This document shows, piece after piece, positions 55,656 through 64,000 of a DNA stretch of 64,000 nt (its first letter is position 1; the number at the start of each line of letters is the position of its first letter). The notes beneath the pieces were generated by a model that was given only the letters and a program-made list of their open reading frames with translations, was not told where the DNA came from and did not search any database. Where the stretch lies: the NCBI GenBank assembly GCA_039034015.1, contig JBCCBM010000001.1, positions 248,001 through 312,000 on the forward strand, in the 5' to 3' direction. The position numbers were made by a program, and so were the translations under genes. Origin of the DNA: Acuticoccus sp039034015. GTDB taxonomy: Bacteria; Pseudomonadota; Alphaproteobacteria; Rhizobiales; Amorphaceae.

Positions 55656-58108
55656 CAAAACTCCGCGGCGCGCATCAGCGCCTGTGTGTAGGGGTGGCTG
55701 GGGGTGAGCGCCACGTTGTCCGCCTCTCCCTCCTCCACGATGCGGCCCTCCTGCATGACGGCAATGCGGTCGCAAAAGTGGCGGGCAAGGACGAGGTCGT
55801 GGGTGATGAAGAGGAAGGCGACGCCCGCCTCTTTGCGAAGGGTCTCCATGAGCGCCAGGAGGCCGGCGCGCAGCGATTGATCGAGCATGGAGGTGGGCTC
55901 ATCGGCCAAGATGAGCCGTGGTGTGGTGACCATGGCGCGGGCAAACGCCACCCGCTGCCGCTGCCCGCCGGAGAGGGAGGCCATGCGCCGGTGCAAAAAG
56001 TCTTCTGTTGCGGGGAGATGGACGGCGGTGAGGGCGTGGGCGAGGCGGCCGTTCTCGTCTTTTTGCGCGCCTCTGATGGCCAGCGGTTCGGCGACGACAT
56101 CGGCGACGCGGGCCCCGGGGCGCATGGATTGATAAGGGTCCTGAAAGACCATGTGGGCGATTGCGCCGGGCTTTGGCGTTTCCCCGTCCAAAAGCACCGT
56201 GCCGCTGGTGGGTTTGGCAAGGCCGAGGGCAAGCTTGGCAAGGCTTGTTTTGCCCGCGCCTGAGCCGCCCACAAGGCCCATCACCTCGCCCGCACGAACG
56301 GTGAGCGTCGCGCCCTGAAGCGCTGCCACCCGGGGGCGGCCGAGGAGTTTTGCAGCCGTCCCCGTGCCGTAGATGAGGCTGGAGTCGGTGAGGCTCAGCA
56401 CTGCCGGCCCGTGGCTTGGCGGACGGCGCCACAGCTTTTGCGCGCGCAGGGCTGGCGCGTTCTCAAAGAGCTCGCGGGTGTGTGGGTGTTGCCCCGATTT
56501 GCCCAGGGATTGCGGCGTGCCGCGCTCCACAATGCGCCCGCCTTGGCACACCGCGAGGGATTGTGCGGACTTGGCAATCAACGGCAAATCGTGGGTGACG
56601 AAGAGGACGGTGAGCGCAAGGTCGGTCTGGAGCGTTTTGAGGAGCGCCATGATGTCGGCCTGCACGAGGACGTCGAGCCCCGTTGTGGGCTCATCGGCAA
56701 TCAGCACGCTGGGCGCGTTGGCGAGCGCAATGGCGATCACCGCCCTTTGCCGCATGCCGCCGGACAGTTCGTGGGGGTAGGCGTTTGCGCGCTGGGTGGG
56801 GAGTTTGACGGCGGCGAGCAGCGCGTCCACGCGATCATCGCCCGCGCTTCCGCTGGCGTGGAGGCGGAGCGCTTCGCGGATCTGCGCTTTGATGGTGCGC
56901 ACGGGGTTCAGCGCATTCATGGCGGACTGGGGGACGAGGACAACGCACTGCCCGCGCAAGGTTTTTAGGGCGCGGGGCGGAGTGTCAGAGATGTCCGCAT
57001 CGCCGACGTGGACGGAGCCGGCGTCAATTGTGGCGCCCGGTGGGAGCAGGCGCAGAACGCCCGTGGCGAGCGTTGATTTTCCAGAACCCGACTGGCCCAC
57101 CAAGCCAAGGGTCGTGCCCGCGGGGACATGAAGCGAGGCATCGTGCACGGCGGGGCGTCGGTTGTAGGCGATTGTGGCGCTTGCGATCTCAAGCGGGGCA
57201 TCGGTGGTGCGGGGCGCGCGGGGGCCGGTGACGGGGGTTGCAGCGTCCGACCCCTCGCCCGCGCGGGCGCCGAAGGCGTGGCCGATGAGGGCAAGCGCCA
57301 GGACCGTGACGGCGATGAGGAGGCCGGGTGGAAAAATCCACCACAGCCACGCATCGGTGAGGAAGGCGGTGCGCGCGTTGGCGTGGAAGAGGATGGTGCC
57401 CCAGCTTTTCAGGATGGGATCGCCAAGGCCGAGGAAGGAGAGCGAGCTTTCGGTCAGGATCGCGGCGTGGGCGATGCGCACGAACTGCGGCACGATGAGC
57501 GGGGCAAGCTCTGGAAAGATGTGCCGCGTTGCAATGCGCCAGGGGGAGGCGCCCATGGCGCGGGCAGCGTCCACAAAGTCGGCCCGGCGCAGTTGGAGCG
57601 CTTGGGCCCGCAGCTCGCGCACCGGATGGGCCCAAAGGACGAGCGAGAGGATCGCAACGGAGGTGAGCGCCGAGCCGCCGAAGAAGGCGCCCAGCACAAT
57701 GACGAGCGGGAGGAAGGGGAGCGCCATCACCGCGTCCACCGCGCGCATGGCAAAAAGGTCGGCAATGCCGCCGCGGGTGGCAATGGTGATGGCAAAAAGG
57801 GTCGCGGTGAGGGTTGCGATGATGGCAACGCCAAGGCCAACGGCGAGGGAGACGCGGCCGCCGGCGAGGATGCCGGTCAAAAGGTCTTGGCCGACATCGT
57901 TGCAGCCGAGGGGATGGTTTTGGGATGGGGTGGCGAAGGGCGGGCAGACCGCCTCGTTGGCGCCATAGGGCGAGAGGAGGGGGCCGATGGCGGCAGCGCC
58001 TGCGATGGCGGCGAGGAGAATGAGGCCCGACCATTGCACCCGCGTCAGGCGGCCGGTGCGGATCGGTGCATTGGTGCTTGCCGGGAGGGTGGCCACAGTG
58101 TCGCTCAT
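55655..58108 (-). CDS. Fused family-5 ABC transporter: permease plus two ATPase domains
   Basis: A single 817-residue open frame. Residues about 1-270 are a DppC-like permease (HPLGCNDVGQDLLTGILAGG; the EAA loop AARAMGASPWRIATRHIFPE). Residues about 285-545 are a first ATPase (GQSGSGKSTLATG; LSGGMRQRAVIAIAL; VLIADEPTTGLDVL). Residues about 560-817 are a second ATPase (GGSGAGKTSLAKLAL; LSGGQRQRVAFARAM; LILADEPTSMLDQ). No stop separates them. Permease and ATPases are normally three polypeptides. ATG 58108 overlaps the other permease stop (ATGA). Confidence 0.93.
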   Translation of the reverse strand: MSDTVATLPASTNAPIRTGRLTRVQWSGLILLAAIAGAAAIGPLLSPYGANEAVCPPFATPSQNHPLGCNDVGQDLLTGILAGGRVSLAVGLGVAIIATLTATLFAITIATRGGIADLFAMRAVDAVMALPFLPLVIVLGAFFGGSALTSVAILSLVLWAHPVRELRAQALQLRRADFVDAARAMGASPWRIATRHIFPELAPLIVPQFVRIAHAAILTESSLSFLGLGDPILKSWGTILFHANARTAFLTDAWLWWIFPPGLLIAVTVLALALIGHAFGARAGEGSDAATPVTGPRAPRTTDAPLEIASATIAYNRRPAVHDASLHVPAGTTLGLVGQSGSGKSTLATGVLRLLPPGATIDAGSVHVGDADISDTPPRALKTLRGQCVVLVPQSAMNALNPVRTIKAQIREALRLHASGSAGDDRVDALLAAVKLPTQRANAYPHELSGGMRQRAVIAIALANAPSVLIADEPTTGLDVLVQADIMALLKTLQTDLALTVLFVTHDLPLIAKSAQSLAVCQGGRIVERGTPQSLGKSGQHPHTRELFENAPALRAQKLWRRPPSHGPAVLSLTDSSLIYGTGTAAKLLGRPRVAALQGATLTVRAGEVMGLVGGSGAGKTSLAKLALGLAKPTSGTVLLDGETPKPGAIAHMVFQDPYQSMRPGARVADVVAEPLAIRGAQKDENGRLAHALTAVHLPATEDFLHRRMASLSGGQRQRVAFARAMVTTPRLILADEPTSMLDQSLRAGLLALMETLRKEAGVAFLFITHDLVLARHFCDRIAVMQEGRIVEEGEADNVALTPSHPYTQALMRAAEF

Positions 58109-59082
58109 TCGGCCGCTCGCCGTCGGGCCCGCGGGTCGATGAAGGGGTAGGTGAGGTCGGCCACAAGGTTTGCCGCAACGACGGAAAGGGTGGCGACCAG
58201 AAAAACGCCCTGGAGGAGGTTGTAGTCCCGCGCCTCCACACCCTCCAAGATGAGGCTGCCGATGCCGGGGTAGGCAAACACGGTTTCCACCACGAGGGCG
58301 CCGCCCAAGAGCCCGCCAACGCCAATCATGACGTTGGTGGTGATGGGGAGCATCGCGTTGCGCAGGGCGTGGGCGACGAAGACGCGGGTCTCGCCAGCGC
58401 CTTTTGCGCGGGCGAAAGTCACGTAGTCGCGGGAGAGGGCAACATTCATGGCGTGGCGGGCGGTGAGCCAGACGCCCGCGGTCTGCGCAACGGCAAGCGC
58501 GGTGACCGGCATGACCAGGCGTTCGGCAACGCCCACATAGAATTCGAGGCTTCCGGGGAGCGCCATCAGCGGGCGTGCGCCAAAGGAGGGGAGCCAGCCA
58601 AGTTTGACCGAGAAAAATGTGATGAGGAGCATGGCGACCCAGAAAACGGGCGCTGACCCCACGAGGAGCACGATGACGGTGGTGGCAATGTCGCCCCGCT
58701 CGCCCCGGAACCGTGCGGCAAGGACGCCGAGCGCTGTGCCCAAGAGCGCGCTGATGGCAAGCGCCCAGCCCATGAGGAGGAGCGTCCACGGGAGGCGGCC
58801 CATCACAACATCCCACACCGGGGCGCCGAAGCGGACGGAGGTGCCAAGGTCCCCGGTGATGACGCCGGCCGCATAGTCGGCAAACTGGAGGGGGATGGGT
58901 TTGTCGAGGCCGAATTCGGCAAGGACCTCGGCCTCTTGCTCGGGGGTGAGGCCGGCAATGGCATCCTCCGGGAGGAGGAAGTTGAGTGGATCACCGGGGG
59001 CGATCCGCGGCAGGGCAAAGTTGATGGTGAGGGCCAGCGCCAGCACCGCGGCGTAGGCCGTGAGGGTGCGGAGCGTGGGCAT
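58105..59082 (-). CDS. Family-5 ABC transporter permease (DppB type), partner of the fused protein
   Basis: A 325-residue permease with an N-terminal helix (LTAYAAVLALALTINFALPR), ITGDLGTSVRFGAPVWDVVM and an EAA loop (ARAKGAGETRVFVAHALRNA). About six helices. It lies three bases after the binding-protein gene and overlaps the fused gene. Confidence 0.93.
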   Translation of the reverse strand: MPTLRTLTAYAAVLALALTINFALPRIAPGDPLNFLLPEDAIAGLTPEQEAEVLAEFGLDKPIPLQFADYAAGVITGDLGTSVRFGAPVWDVVMGRLPWTLLLMGWALAISALLGTALGVLAARFRGERGDIATTVIVLLVGSAPVFWVAMLLITFFSVKLGWLPSFGARPLMALPGSLEFYVGVAERLVMPVTALAVAQTAGVWLTARHAMNVALSRDYVTFARAKGAGETRVFVAHALRNAMLPITTNVMIGVGGLLGGALVVETVFAYPGIGSLILEGVEARDYNLLQGVFLVATLSVVAANLVADLTYPFIDPRARRRAAE

Positions 59083-59085
59083 GGG

Positions 59086-60780
59086 TTATTCCATGATCAG
59101 CGGGTCGGCGAGGCCTTCGCGCGCTGCATCTGACATGAACGAATACTTGTGAAAGATGCCGTAGCCTGACGAGGGGATGTAATTGTCGTAGGACTGCCAG
59201 CGGTAGGCGAAGGTGGACTGCGGGTACCACAGCATCACGCGGTAGGGGTACTTTGTTTCATACTCCTGGAGCTCGTAGCTGACGGCGAGGCGATCTTCTC
59301 GGCTTGGGGCGGCGAGCCAGCGCTCCACAATTTCGGCTTTTCCGGGGTCGGGCACATCCTGCCGGCCCACATCGCCGCGGTAGATGATGATGAGCATGTC
59401 CTGGTCGGCAATGCCGTGGGGGGTGATGTCGGCGATGCGAAGGTCAAAGTCGCGGGTGCGCCACAGGGAGCCCATGGTGCCGGGGTCGATGGTTTCCACA
59501 TCCACATCGAGACCGATTTCGGAGAGCTGGCCTTGGATGAGTTCGGCCGCGCGCAGGAAGAGCGGCTGGTTGGACGCAACTTTGAGGCTCCAGGTGAAGG
59601 GGGTGCCGTCGGGATTGTCGCGCAGGCCATCACCGTTGGCGTCGACAAAGCCCTCCGCATCGAAGATGGCAGCGGCGGCCTCCGGGTCGTAGGGGGCTTC
59701 AAGGTCGGGCTTTGTCCAAAAGCTGTCGACGTGGGGCCAGGCGTGGGTGCCGGGCTGCCCTTGGCCCAGAAGGATGGTGTCCAGAAGCGGCGCAGTGTCG
59801 ACGCCCAGTGTGAGGGCGCGGCGCAGCTCGTTGTTGTCAAACGGGGCGCGGACATAGTTGATGTCGAGCCAGGCGCCCCAGAGGGTGGGGGATTGGATCA
59901 TTTCGAGGGTGGGATCGTTTTGCCATTCGCGCACCAGCTCGGGCGGCACGGGGCGGGCGGCGCCGTCGATCTCGCCCGTGCGGAGCGCCGTGAACATGGT
60001 TTGCGGGTCTTTGATCATGACGAGATCAAGGTTTTTGACCACCGGTGCGCCGCGCCAGTAGTTTTCGTTGGCCTCAAATCGGTAAAACCGGTCGGCCTCG
60101 TACTCCACGAGTTTATAGGGGCCGGTGCCGATGCCGGTTTCCTCGAATGAGCGGGGGTTTTCCACGCCTTCCCACTGCGCCTTTTGGATGATGGGAAGGT
60201 CGGCGGCGGTGATGCGATCAAAGTTCGGCATCGGGTTTTCGGACGTGAGGCGGACGGTGCGTTCATCCACCAGCTCAATGCCGACCATGCGGGGCACGGA
60301 TGAGGCGTGGTGCGTCCACCGGTTGGACGGGCCTTCGCGATAGTATTGGAATGTGAAGGCAACGTCTTCGGCCGTGAATGGGGTGCCGTCGTGCCAGGTG
60401 ATGCCCTCGCGGACTTTGATGTCCCAAACGCGGGCATCATCACTCACCTGGGTGATCTCTTCGGCGAGCCAGTTTTGCGCGTTGCCCACATAGGGGCTCG
60501 GCTCGCGCAATTTTTCATAGACGAGCCACAGGACCCAATCATTCCACGAGTTGCCGATGGTGTAGGTGGTGACGTTGCCGGCGCGGACCCACATGCCAAG
60601 CGTCAAGCGGTCGGCCTCTTTGGGCCCATCATGGTTGGTGGCGCTCATGAATTGGGCCGGGGGCACAGCGTTCCCCGATTCTCCGGCGGGGACGATTTGG
60701 GCGGACGCGGGGAGAGCGGAAAGGCCGATCGCCACTGCGGCGCCGGTGAGGGCGCGGGCGGCCAACGCGGAAAATCTCAT
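59086..60780 (-). CDS. Family-5 ABC transporter substrate-binding protein of the second operon
   Basis: 564 residues if started at ATG 60780 (60792 and 60828 are alternatives; none has a strong Shine-Dalgarno). The signal peptide MRFSALAARALTGAAVAIGL ends ASAQ. Family features include VREGITWHDGTPFTAEDVAF and GPYKLVEYEADRFYRFEANE. The ligand is probably an oligopeptide, metallophore or sugar oligomer. It is first in the minus-strand operon that ends at 53862. Confidence 0.92.
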   Translation of the reverse strand: MRFSALAARALTGAAVAIGLSALPASAQIVPAGESGNAVPPAQFMSATNHDGPKEADRLTLGMWVRAGNVTTYTIGNSWNDWVLWLVYEKLREPSPYVGNAQNWLAEEITQVSDDARVWDIKVREGITWHDGTPFTAEDVAFTFQYYREGPSNRWTHHASSVPRMVGIELVDERTVRLTSENPMPNFDRITAADLPIIQKAQWEGVENPRSFEETGIGTGPYKLVEYEADRFYRFEANENYWRGAPVVKNLDLVMIKDPQTMFTALRTGEIDGAARPVPPELVREWQNDPTLEMIQSPTLWGAWLDINYVRAPFDNNELRRALTLGVDTAPLLDTILLGQGQPGTHAWPHVDSFWTKPDLEAPYDPEAAAAIFDAEGFVDANGDGLRDNPDGTPFTWSLKVASNQPLFLRAAELIQGQLSEIGLDVDVETIDPGTMGSLWRTRDFDLRIADITPHGIADQDMLIIIYRGDVGRQDVPDPGKAEIVERWLAAPSREDRLAVSYELQEYETKYPYRVMLWYPQSTFAYRWQSYDNYIPSSGYGIFHKYSFMSDAAREGLADPLIME

Positions 60781-60979
60781 GGCGCTTGGCATCCAATTCA
60801 ATTGATGACGCCCGATAATCGCGTTCATCTTGTGGTGACGTCAACGATAAAACAAATAATTTCGAAGTATATATTTGGAATTATTTTGAATTTGGATTGG
60901 ACGTGTTCTAAAATTGGGCCGCCAATTGCAATATCTTTTATGGGCGAATAAAGGTCCTGAAGATATCGGGAGCGCCGCT
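60781..60979. promoter_or_regulatory. AT-rich divergent region between the ABC operon and the DinB-like gene
   Basis: About 200 bases with AT-rich blocks (AAACAAATAATTTCGAAGTA; TTTGGAATTATTTTGAATTT). It probably holds divergent promoters. No riboswitch or recognisable operator is seen. Confidence 0.45.
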
Positions 60980-61498
60980 ATGAACGAGCCGTCGTTTGTG
61001 CGCCGCATGGCGCAATACAACCTTTGGCAAAACCGACTGCTTCACGAACGCGCCGATGCGGTCAGCGAAGCGGCACGGCGCAAAGACCTCAACATGTGCT
61101 TTGGCTCGGTGCACAACCTGTTCAGCCACATGCTGTGGGACGATATGATGGTGATGCACGCGCTTGCCGGCACGGCGCGGCCAAAGCGGGGCACGGTCCG
61201 CTCCTCGGTGTTGATGGAGGCGGATTGGCCGGGCTTGCGGGCTGAACATGAGGCGTTTGCCGGGCGCATCTGCGAGTGGGCCGAGGGGGTGACGCCGCTG
61301 TGGCTCGCGGGTGTGACGCTGTGGCGCTCGGGCACGGCGGAGCGGGAGGCAATCCGCCCGCGGTCCATGCTGGTGGTGCAGCTCTTCAACCACCAGACCC
61401 ACCACCGCGGGCAGCTCCACGTGATGCTGAGCCAGCTTGGCGCAAAGACACCCCACACCGACCTTTGTTTCCTCCCCGAGCCCGAAGAGGCCGGGTGA
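60980..61498 (+). CDS. DinB-family four-helix protein
   Basis: 172 residues from ATG 60980. The start FVRRMAQYNLWQNRLLHE, the middle SVHNLFSHMLWDDMMVMHAL and the end FNHQTHHRGQLHVMLSQLGA carry the three His positions that bind a metal in DinB/YfiT-type proteins. Members act as thiol-dependent transferases (for example with glutathione, mycothiol or bacillithiol) or damage-response proteins. Nearby genes give no further hint. Confidence 0.85.
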   Translation: MNEPSFVRRMAQYNLWQNRLLHERADAVSEAARRKDLNMCFGSVHNLFSHMLWDDMMVMHALAGTARPKRGTVRSSVLMEADWPGLRAEHEAFAGRICEWAEGVTPLWLAGVTLWRSGTAEREAIRPRSMLVVQLFNHQTHHRGQLHVMLSQLGAKTPHTDLCFLPEPEEAG

Positions 61499-61598
61499 TG
61501 CGCCCCGCGCCGGCACCGGCACCTGACCGGCCCCCTTTGGCGTGATCCACACCACCGCTGTGCGCGATCGGAGGTTTTGGGCCACTTGCGCCGCATCC

Positions 61599-62110
61599 AC
61601 GCCGGCTGACATGTTTTTGCATGGGCTCTCGCGACCGATCGGGACGCGATCGACGCACCGAAGGAGAGCGATCACACCGAACTTCTCGCGCTGGTCCCCG
61701 ACGATGAGGTCGGCATTTTCACGCGCACGACGCATGTCGGCTCCGATCTCGTTTTGGTTGAGTATCGTTTCGCGGGGGATCCTGTCGGCGTCGAGGCGGT
61801 GAAATCGGGGCTGTCGTCTGATTTTTCAATCCAGTCCGGCTCGGGTTGGGAAGCCCACTGCCTCCTAACAGATCGCACGCAGTACCAGGCGGTGGAGGGA
61901 CGCTTTTTCGACCCCGCCCTTGCCGCCAAGAAACGCGAGTACGCAAACGGGCGATCATCGGGTCGCGACGGTTTCCTGTGTCGTCGGCGCCATCGGAACA
62001 ACTTGGATTGCGTGACCGACGACTATTGGCGAAGTCTTCTGTGGCGTTGGTATGGGATATGTTTATACAGCGCAATTTGGCAGAGCAACAAGCTTTGCCG
62101 TTAGCACACT
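61599..62110 (+). pseudogene. Unrecognised open frame without a start, probably a gene remnant
   Basis: The frame through DEVGIFTRTTHVGSDLVLVE and WEAHCLLTDRTQYQAVEGRF looks protein-coding but has no start and, after a normal section to about 61930, degenerates. It sits between the DinB-like gene and decayed transporter genes. Its family is not recognised. Confidence 0.35.
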
Positions 62111-62128
62111 GACTGAAGTCTGGGCCTT

Positions 62129-62480
62129 TTGAGGTTCACCGGCTCACCCGTCGAGACCCATGCACTGGCGGATGCGGGCAAAGTCACGATCCTCGGCATG
62201 ACGGGGGACGAGCGCTCGCCCGCCTTCCCGGACGTGCCGATGCTGAAAGAGAGCGGCATGGATTGGTCGCTCAACAACCGGTTCTCGCTCTGCGTGCCGA
62301 GCCGGCGTCCCGACGATGTGAAGGCCACCATCGACTCCGCCGCCGGCCGCCCACGGCTCCGCCGCCGTGCAAGTGGCGCTCTCCCAGCGTGACATCACGC
62401 TCTTTGGTGGGTGTGAGGCCTTCTCTAAATTCGCGGCCGACTTTCCCGGCGAGGCAAAGGGGCGCATCGGTCATCGCGGT
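62129..62480 (+). pseudogene. tctC (Bug family) remnant
   Basis: The frame from 62162 to about 62341 reads LADAGKVTILGMTGDERSPA and FPDVPMLKESGMDWSLNNRF, the usual C-terminal third of a Bug protein. The frame then shifts (near 62350) to VALSQRDITLFGGCEAFSKF, the family's C-terminal helices. The N-terminal two thirds are missing. Confidence 0.75.
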
Positions 62481-62637
62481 GCCCGCCCTCGGCTTCCTGC
62501 TGACCACCGCGCTTACAATTCTCTGGTGGCGGGCGGCCCTCCGTATTGCGCTCGGGTGCTCGGCGCCGCTTTGGTCGCGCCTCAGCGTCATCCGGCGCAT
62601 CCCGCGTCTGTTCGGCATTGTAGAACGGTGGCTGTGA
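62480..62637 (+). pseudogene. tctB remnant
   Basis: The frame VIAVPALGFLLTTALTILWW, then RAALRIALGCSAPLWSRLSV and ending at the stop 62635-62637 resembles the C-terminal half of a TctB protein. The stop shares its last base with the next start (TGATG), as in an intact tctB-tctA pair. Confidence 0.6.
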
Positions 62638-62999
62638 TGGGCGGTCTCGCCGAAGCGTTCGCGCTGGTCGCTGGATCCGGCGCCATCCTCACCGTGCTGG
62701 GCGCCAGCCTCCGCGGCCTCACCATCGGCGTGACCCCGGGTCGGACGGCGGTGATGGGGGTCTCGCTTCTCCGACCGCTCACCATCTTCATGGATCTTGT
62801 GCGGGCAATTGCGGCCCTCTTTGCTGGTGACATCCCATGCGGCTTGCGCATCCCCATATCACCCGCGTCAACCGCCAATGTTCAGGATGCGCATGCCAGG
62901 GCGCAGGAGGGGCGGCCGGAACGCGCGCACCGCGCCGAAATAACGCTCCGTGGCGCCCGCGGTCGGCGCTCAGCCCCGGCGTGTCTCCCCAGGGGATAG
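62637..62999 (+). pseudogene. tctA remnant
   Basis: Starts ATG at 62637 with LAEAFALVAGSGAILTVLGA, then SLRGLTIGVTPGRTAVMGVS and PLTIFMDLVRAIAALFAGDI, which parallels the start of TctA including a decayed G-x2-P-G loop and the helix before the GGSIPAI motif. After about 62860 it becomes Arg/Ala-rich and stops. The remaining ~350 residues of TctA are missing. Confidence 0.7.
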
Positions 63000-63146
63000 G
63001 GCGAACGTGTCGACAGATCATGAGTGGCGGTTCACTGTGAGACAACGCGGTGAGAATGATTGGACCGACGCGCGACAGGCCGGTGTTGGGCATGCCCCAG
63101 AAGGCCGTCTGGGGCGGGTTCAGAATTAAGGGAGCGGAGATCTGCA

Positions 63147-64000
63147 ATGAAAACGCGTGCTGCCATTGCCTGGGCGCCGAACCAACCCTTGGAGATCGAG
63201 GAGATCGACCTTGAAGGACCCAAGGACGGGGAGGTGCTCGTCCGGATCGTGACGACGAGCCTTTGCCACACGGACGTCTTCACGCTGTCGGGCGAGGACC
63301 CTGAAGGGTTGTTTCCCTGCATTTTGGGGCACGAAGGGTGCGGCGTGGTGGAGGAGGTCGGCAAAGGCGTCACCTCCGTCGCCCCAGGCGACCATGTGAT
63401 CCCGCTCTACGTGCCCGAAGATCCCGACTGTCCGTACATCAAATCCGGCAAGACCAATCTTTGCCAAACCATTCGCAAGACCCAAGGCGCCGGACTGATG
63501 CCGGACGGAACCTCGCGCTTTTCGTATAAGGGCAAGCAAATCTTGCACTATATGGGGACGAGCACCTTTAGCGAGTACACGGTGCTTCCCGAAATTGCGG
63601 TGGCCAAGATCACCAAGGACGCCCCGCTCTCAAAGGCATCGGTGATGGGCTGCGCGGTGCCGACCGGGATTGGCGCGGTGCGCAACGCTGCGAAGGTGGA
63701 AGCCGGCGCGACGGTCGCGGTCTTTGGGCTGGGCGCCGTCGGGATGGCGGTCATCCAGGGCGCTGTGTTGAACGGCGCGTCTCGGATCATTGGGATCGAT
63801 GTGAACCCCGCAAAGTTCCCGCTGGCCATGGGCCTTGGCGCGACGGAGTGCATCAACCCCAAAGACCACGACACGCCGATCCAAAACGTGCTGGTCGAGA
63901 TGACCAACGGCGGGCTTGACTACACCTTTGAAGCGGTTGGCAACGTTGAGTTGATGCGCTCCGCGCTGGAAGCCTGCCACAAGGGTTGGGGGGAGTGCAC
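63147..64000 (+). CDS. frmA: Class III alcohol dehydrogenase / S-(hydroxymethyl)glutathione dehydrogenase, cut by the window edge
   Basis: 284 residues to the right edge (family length about 370), with GGAG before the ATG. The start MKTRAAIAWAPNQPLEIEEI and the catalytic zinc ligands in TTSLCHTDVFTLSG and LGHEGCGVVEEVG are typical, as is the NAD site VFGLGAVGMAVIQGA. The structural zinc lobe is altered: in VPEDPDCPYIKSGKTNLC only two of the four Cys positions are kept. These enzymes oxidise the glutathione adduct of formaldehyde and also reduce S-nitrosoglutathione. Confidence 0.92.
   Translation, partial: MKTRAAIAWAPNQPLEIEEIDLEGPKDGEVLVRIVTTSLCHTDVFTLSGEDPEGLFPCILGHEGCGVVEEVGKGVTSVAPGDHVIPLYVPEDPDCPYIKSGKTNLCQTIRKTQGAGLMPDGTSRFSYKGKQILHYMGTSTFSEYTVLPEIAVAKITKDAPLSKASVMGCAVPTGIGAVRNAAKVEAGATVAVFGLGAVGMAVIQGAVLNGASRIIGIDVNPAKFPLAMGLGATECINPKDHDTPIQNVLVEMTNGGLDYTFEAVGNVELMRSALEACHKGWGEC

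Noticed and set aside
1..64000. tRNA, rRNA or intact insertion sequence
   Set aside because: No rRNA-like sequence, transposase frame or IS-type terminal repeat was recognised. tRNA genes cannot be excluded by eye, but no cloverleaf with a typical T-loop stood out.

Overview
The window is GC-rich DNA with tightly packed, often ATGA-overlapping genes, Bug/TTT transporters and a cobalamin riboswitch. This fits an alphaproteobacterium, probably a Hyphomicrobiales or Rhodobacterales relative; that assignment is inference, since no rRNA or tRNA gene was seen.

Positions 1-33,300 are one virulence-type (non-flagellar) type III secretion (T3SS) locus. A minus-strand operon (6749 to 1) carries an SctG-like chaperone gene, sctI, sctJ, sctK, a chimeric sctL/sctK minigene, sctL, two chimeric sctN/sctL minigenes, sctN, sctO, sctP and the 5' part of sctQ, which runs off the left edge. 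sctRSTU are not in the window. On the plus strand, sctV is followed by an ExbB/MotA-like channel gene and two small ExbD-like genes, then a Crp-family regulator, a probable needle chaperone and the needle gene sctF. A second minus block (22608 to 12897) holds sctD with a very long C-terminal extension, TPR and coiled-coil proteins, two large paralogous tip-like proteins and SctX/SctY-like genes. A secretin gene (sctC, GspD-like) diverges from sctD. A third minus block (33283 to 25099) runs from an anti-sigma/ECF sigma pair through the SctW gatekeeper, a TyeA-like protein, CesT- and SycD-type chaperones and the translocators SctE and SctB. Palindromes of the form TGTG-N8-CACA lie upstream of several of these operons and match the recognition-helix residues of the embedded Crp-like regulator.

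Positions 33,400-38,100 hold a secreted subtilase and an intact tripartite tricarboxylate transporter (tctC divergent from tctBA). Positions 38,200-46,900 look like an iron/copper accessory island: a FecBCD/BtuFCD-type ABC importer, a pseudoazurin, a small CxxxCxxC protein, a YejA-like binding protein, a siderophore-interacting flavoprotein, two paralogous Cys-containing unknowns and an Isd/HmuQ-like monooxygenase. Positions 47,000-53,800 form a minus-strand operon behind a B12 riboswitch: a DUF1636-type protein, a complete family-5 ABC importer (SBP, two ATPases, two permeases) and an EamA permease. This suggests cobalt or corrinoid-related uptake. Positions 53,860-60,780 encode a second family-5 importer in which one permease and both ATPases are fused into one 817-residue protein, followed by three unknowns. 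The right end has a DinB-like gene, the remains of a decayed TTT operon, and a class III alcohol dehydrogenase cut by the window edge.

The most unusual items are the translationally coupled chimeric minigenes at two gene junctions of the sct operon, the ExbB/ExbD-like trio after sctV, the GspD-like secretin paired with an oversized SctD, the shared TGTG-N8-CACA operators, and the fused ABC importer under the same roof as a riboswitch-controlled relative.
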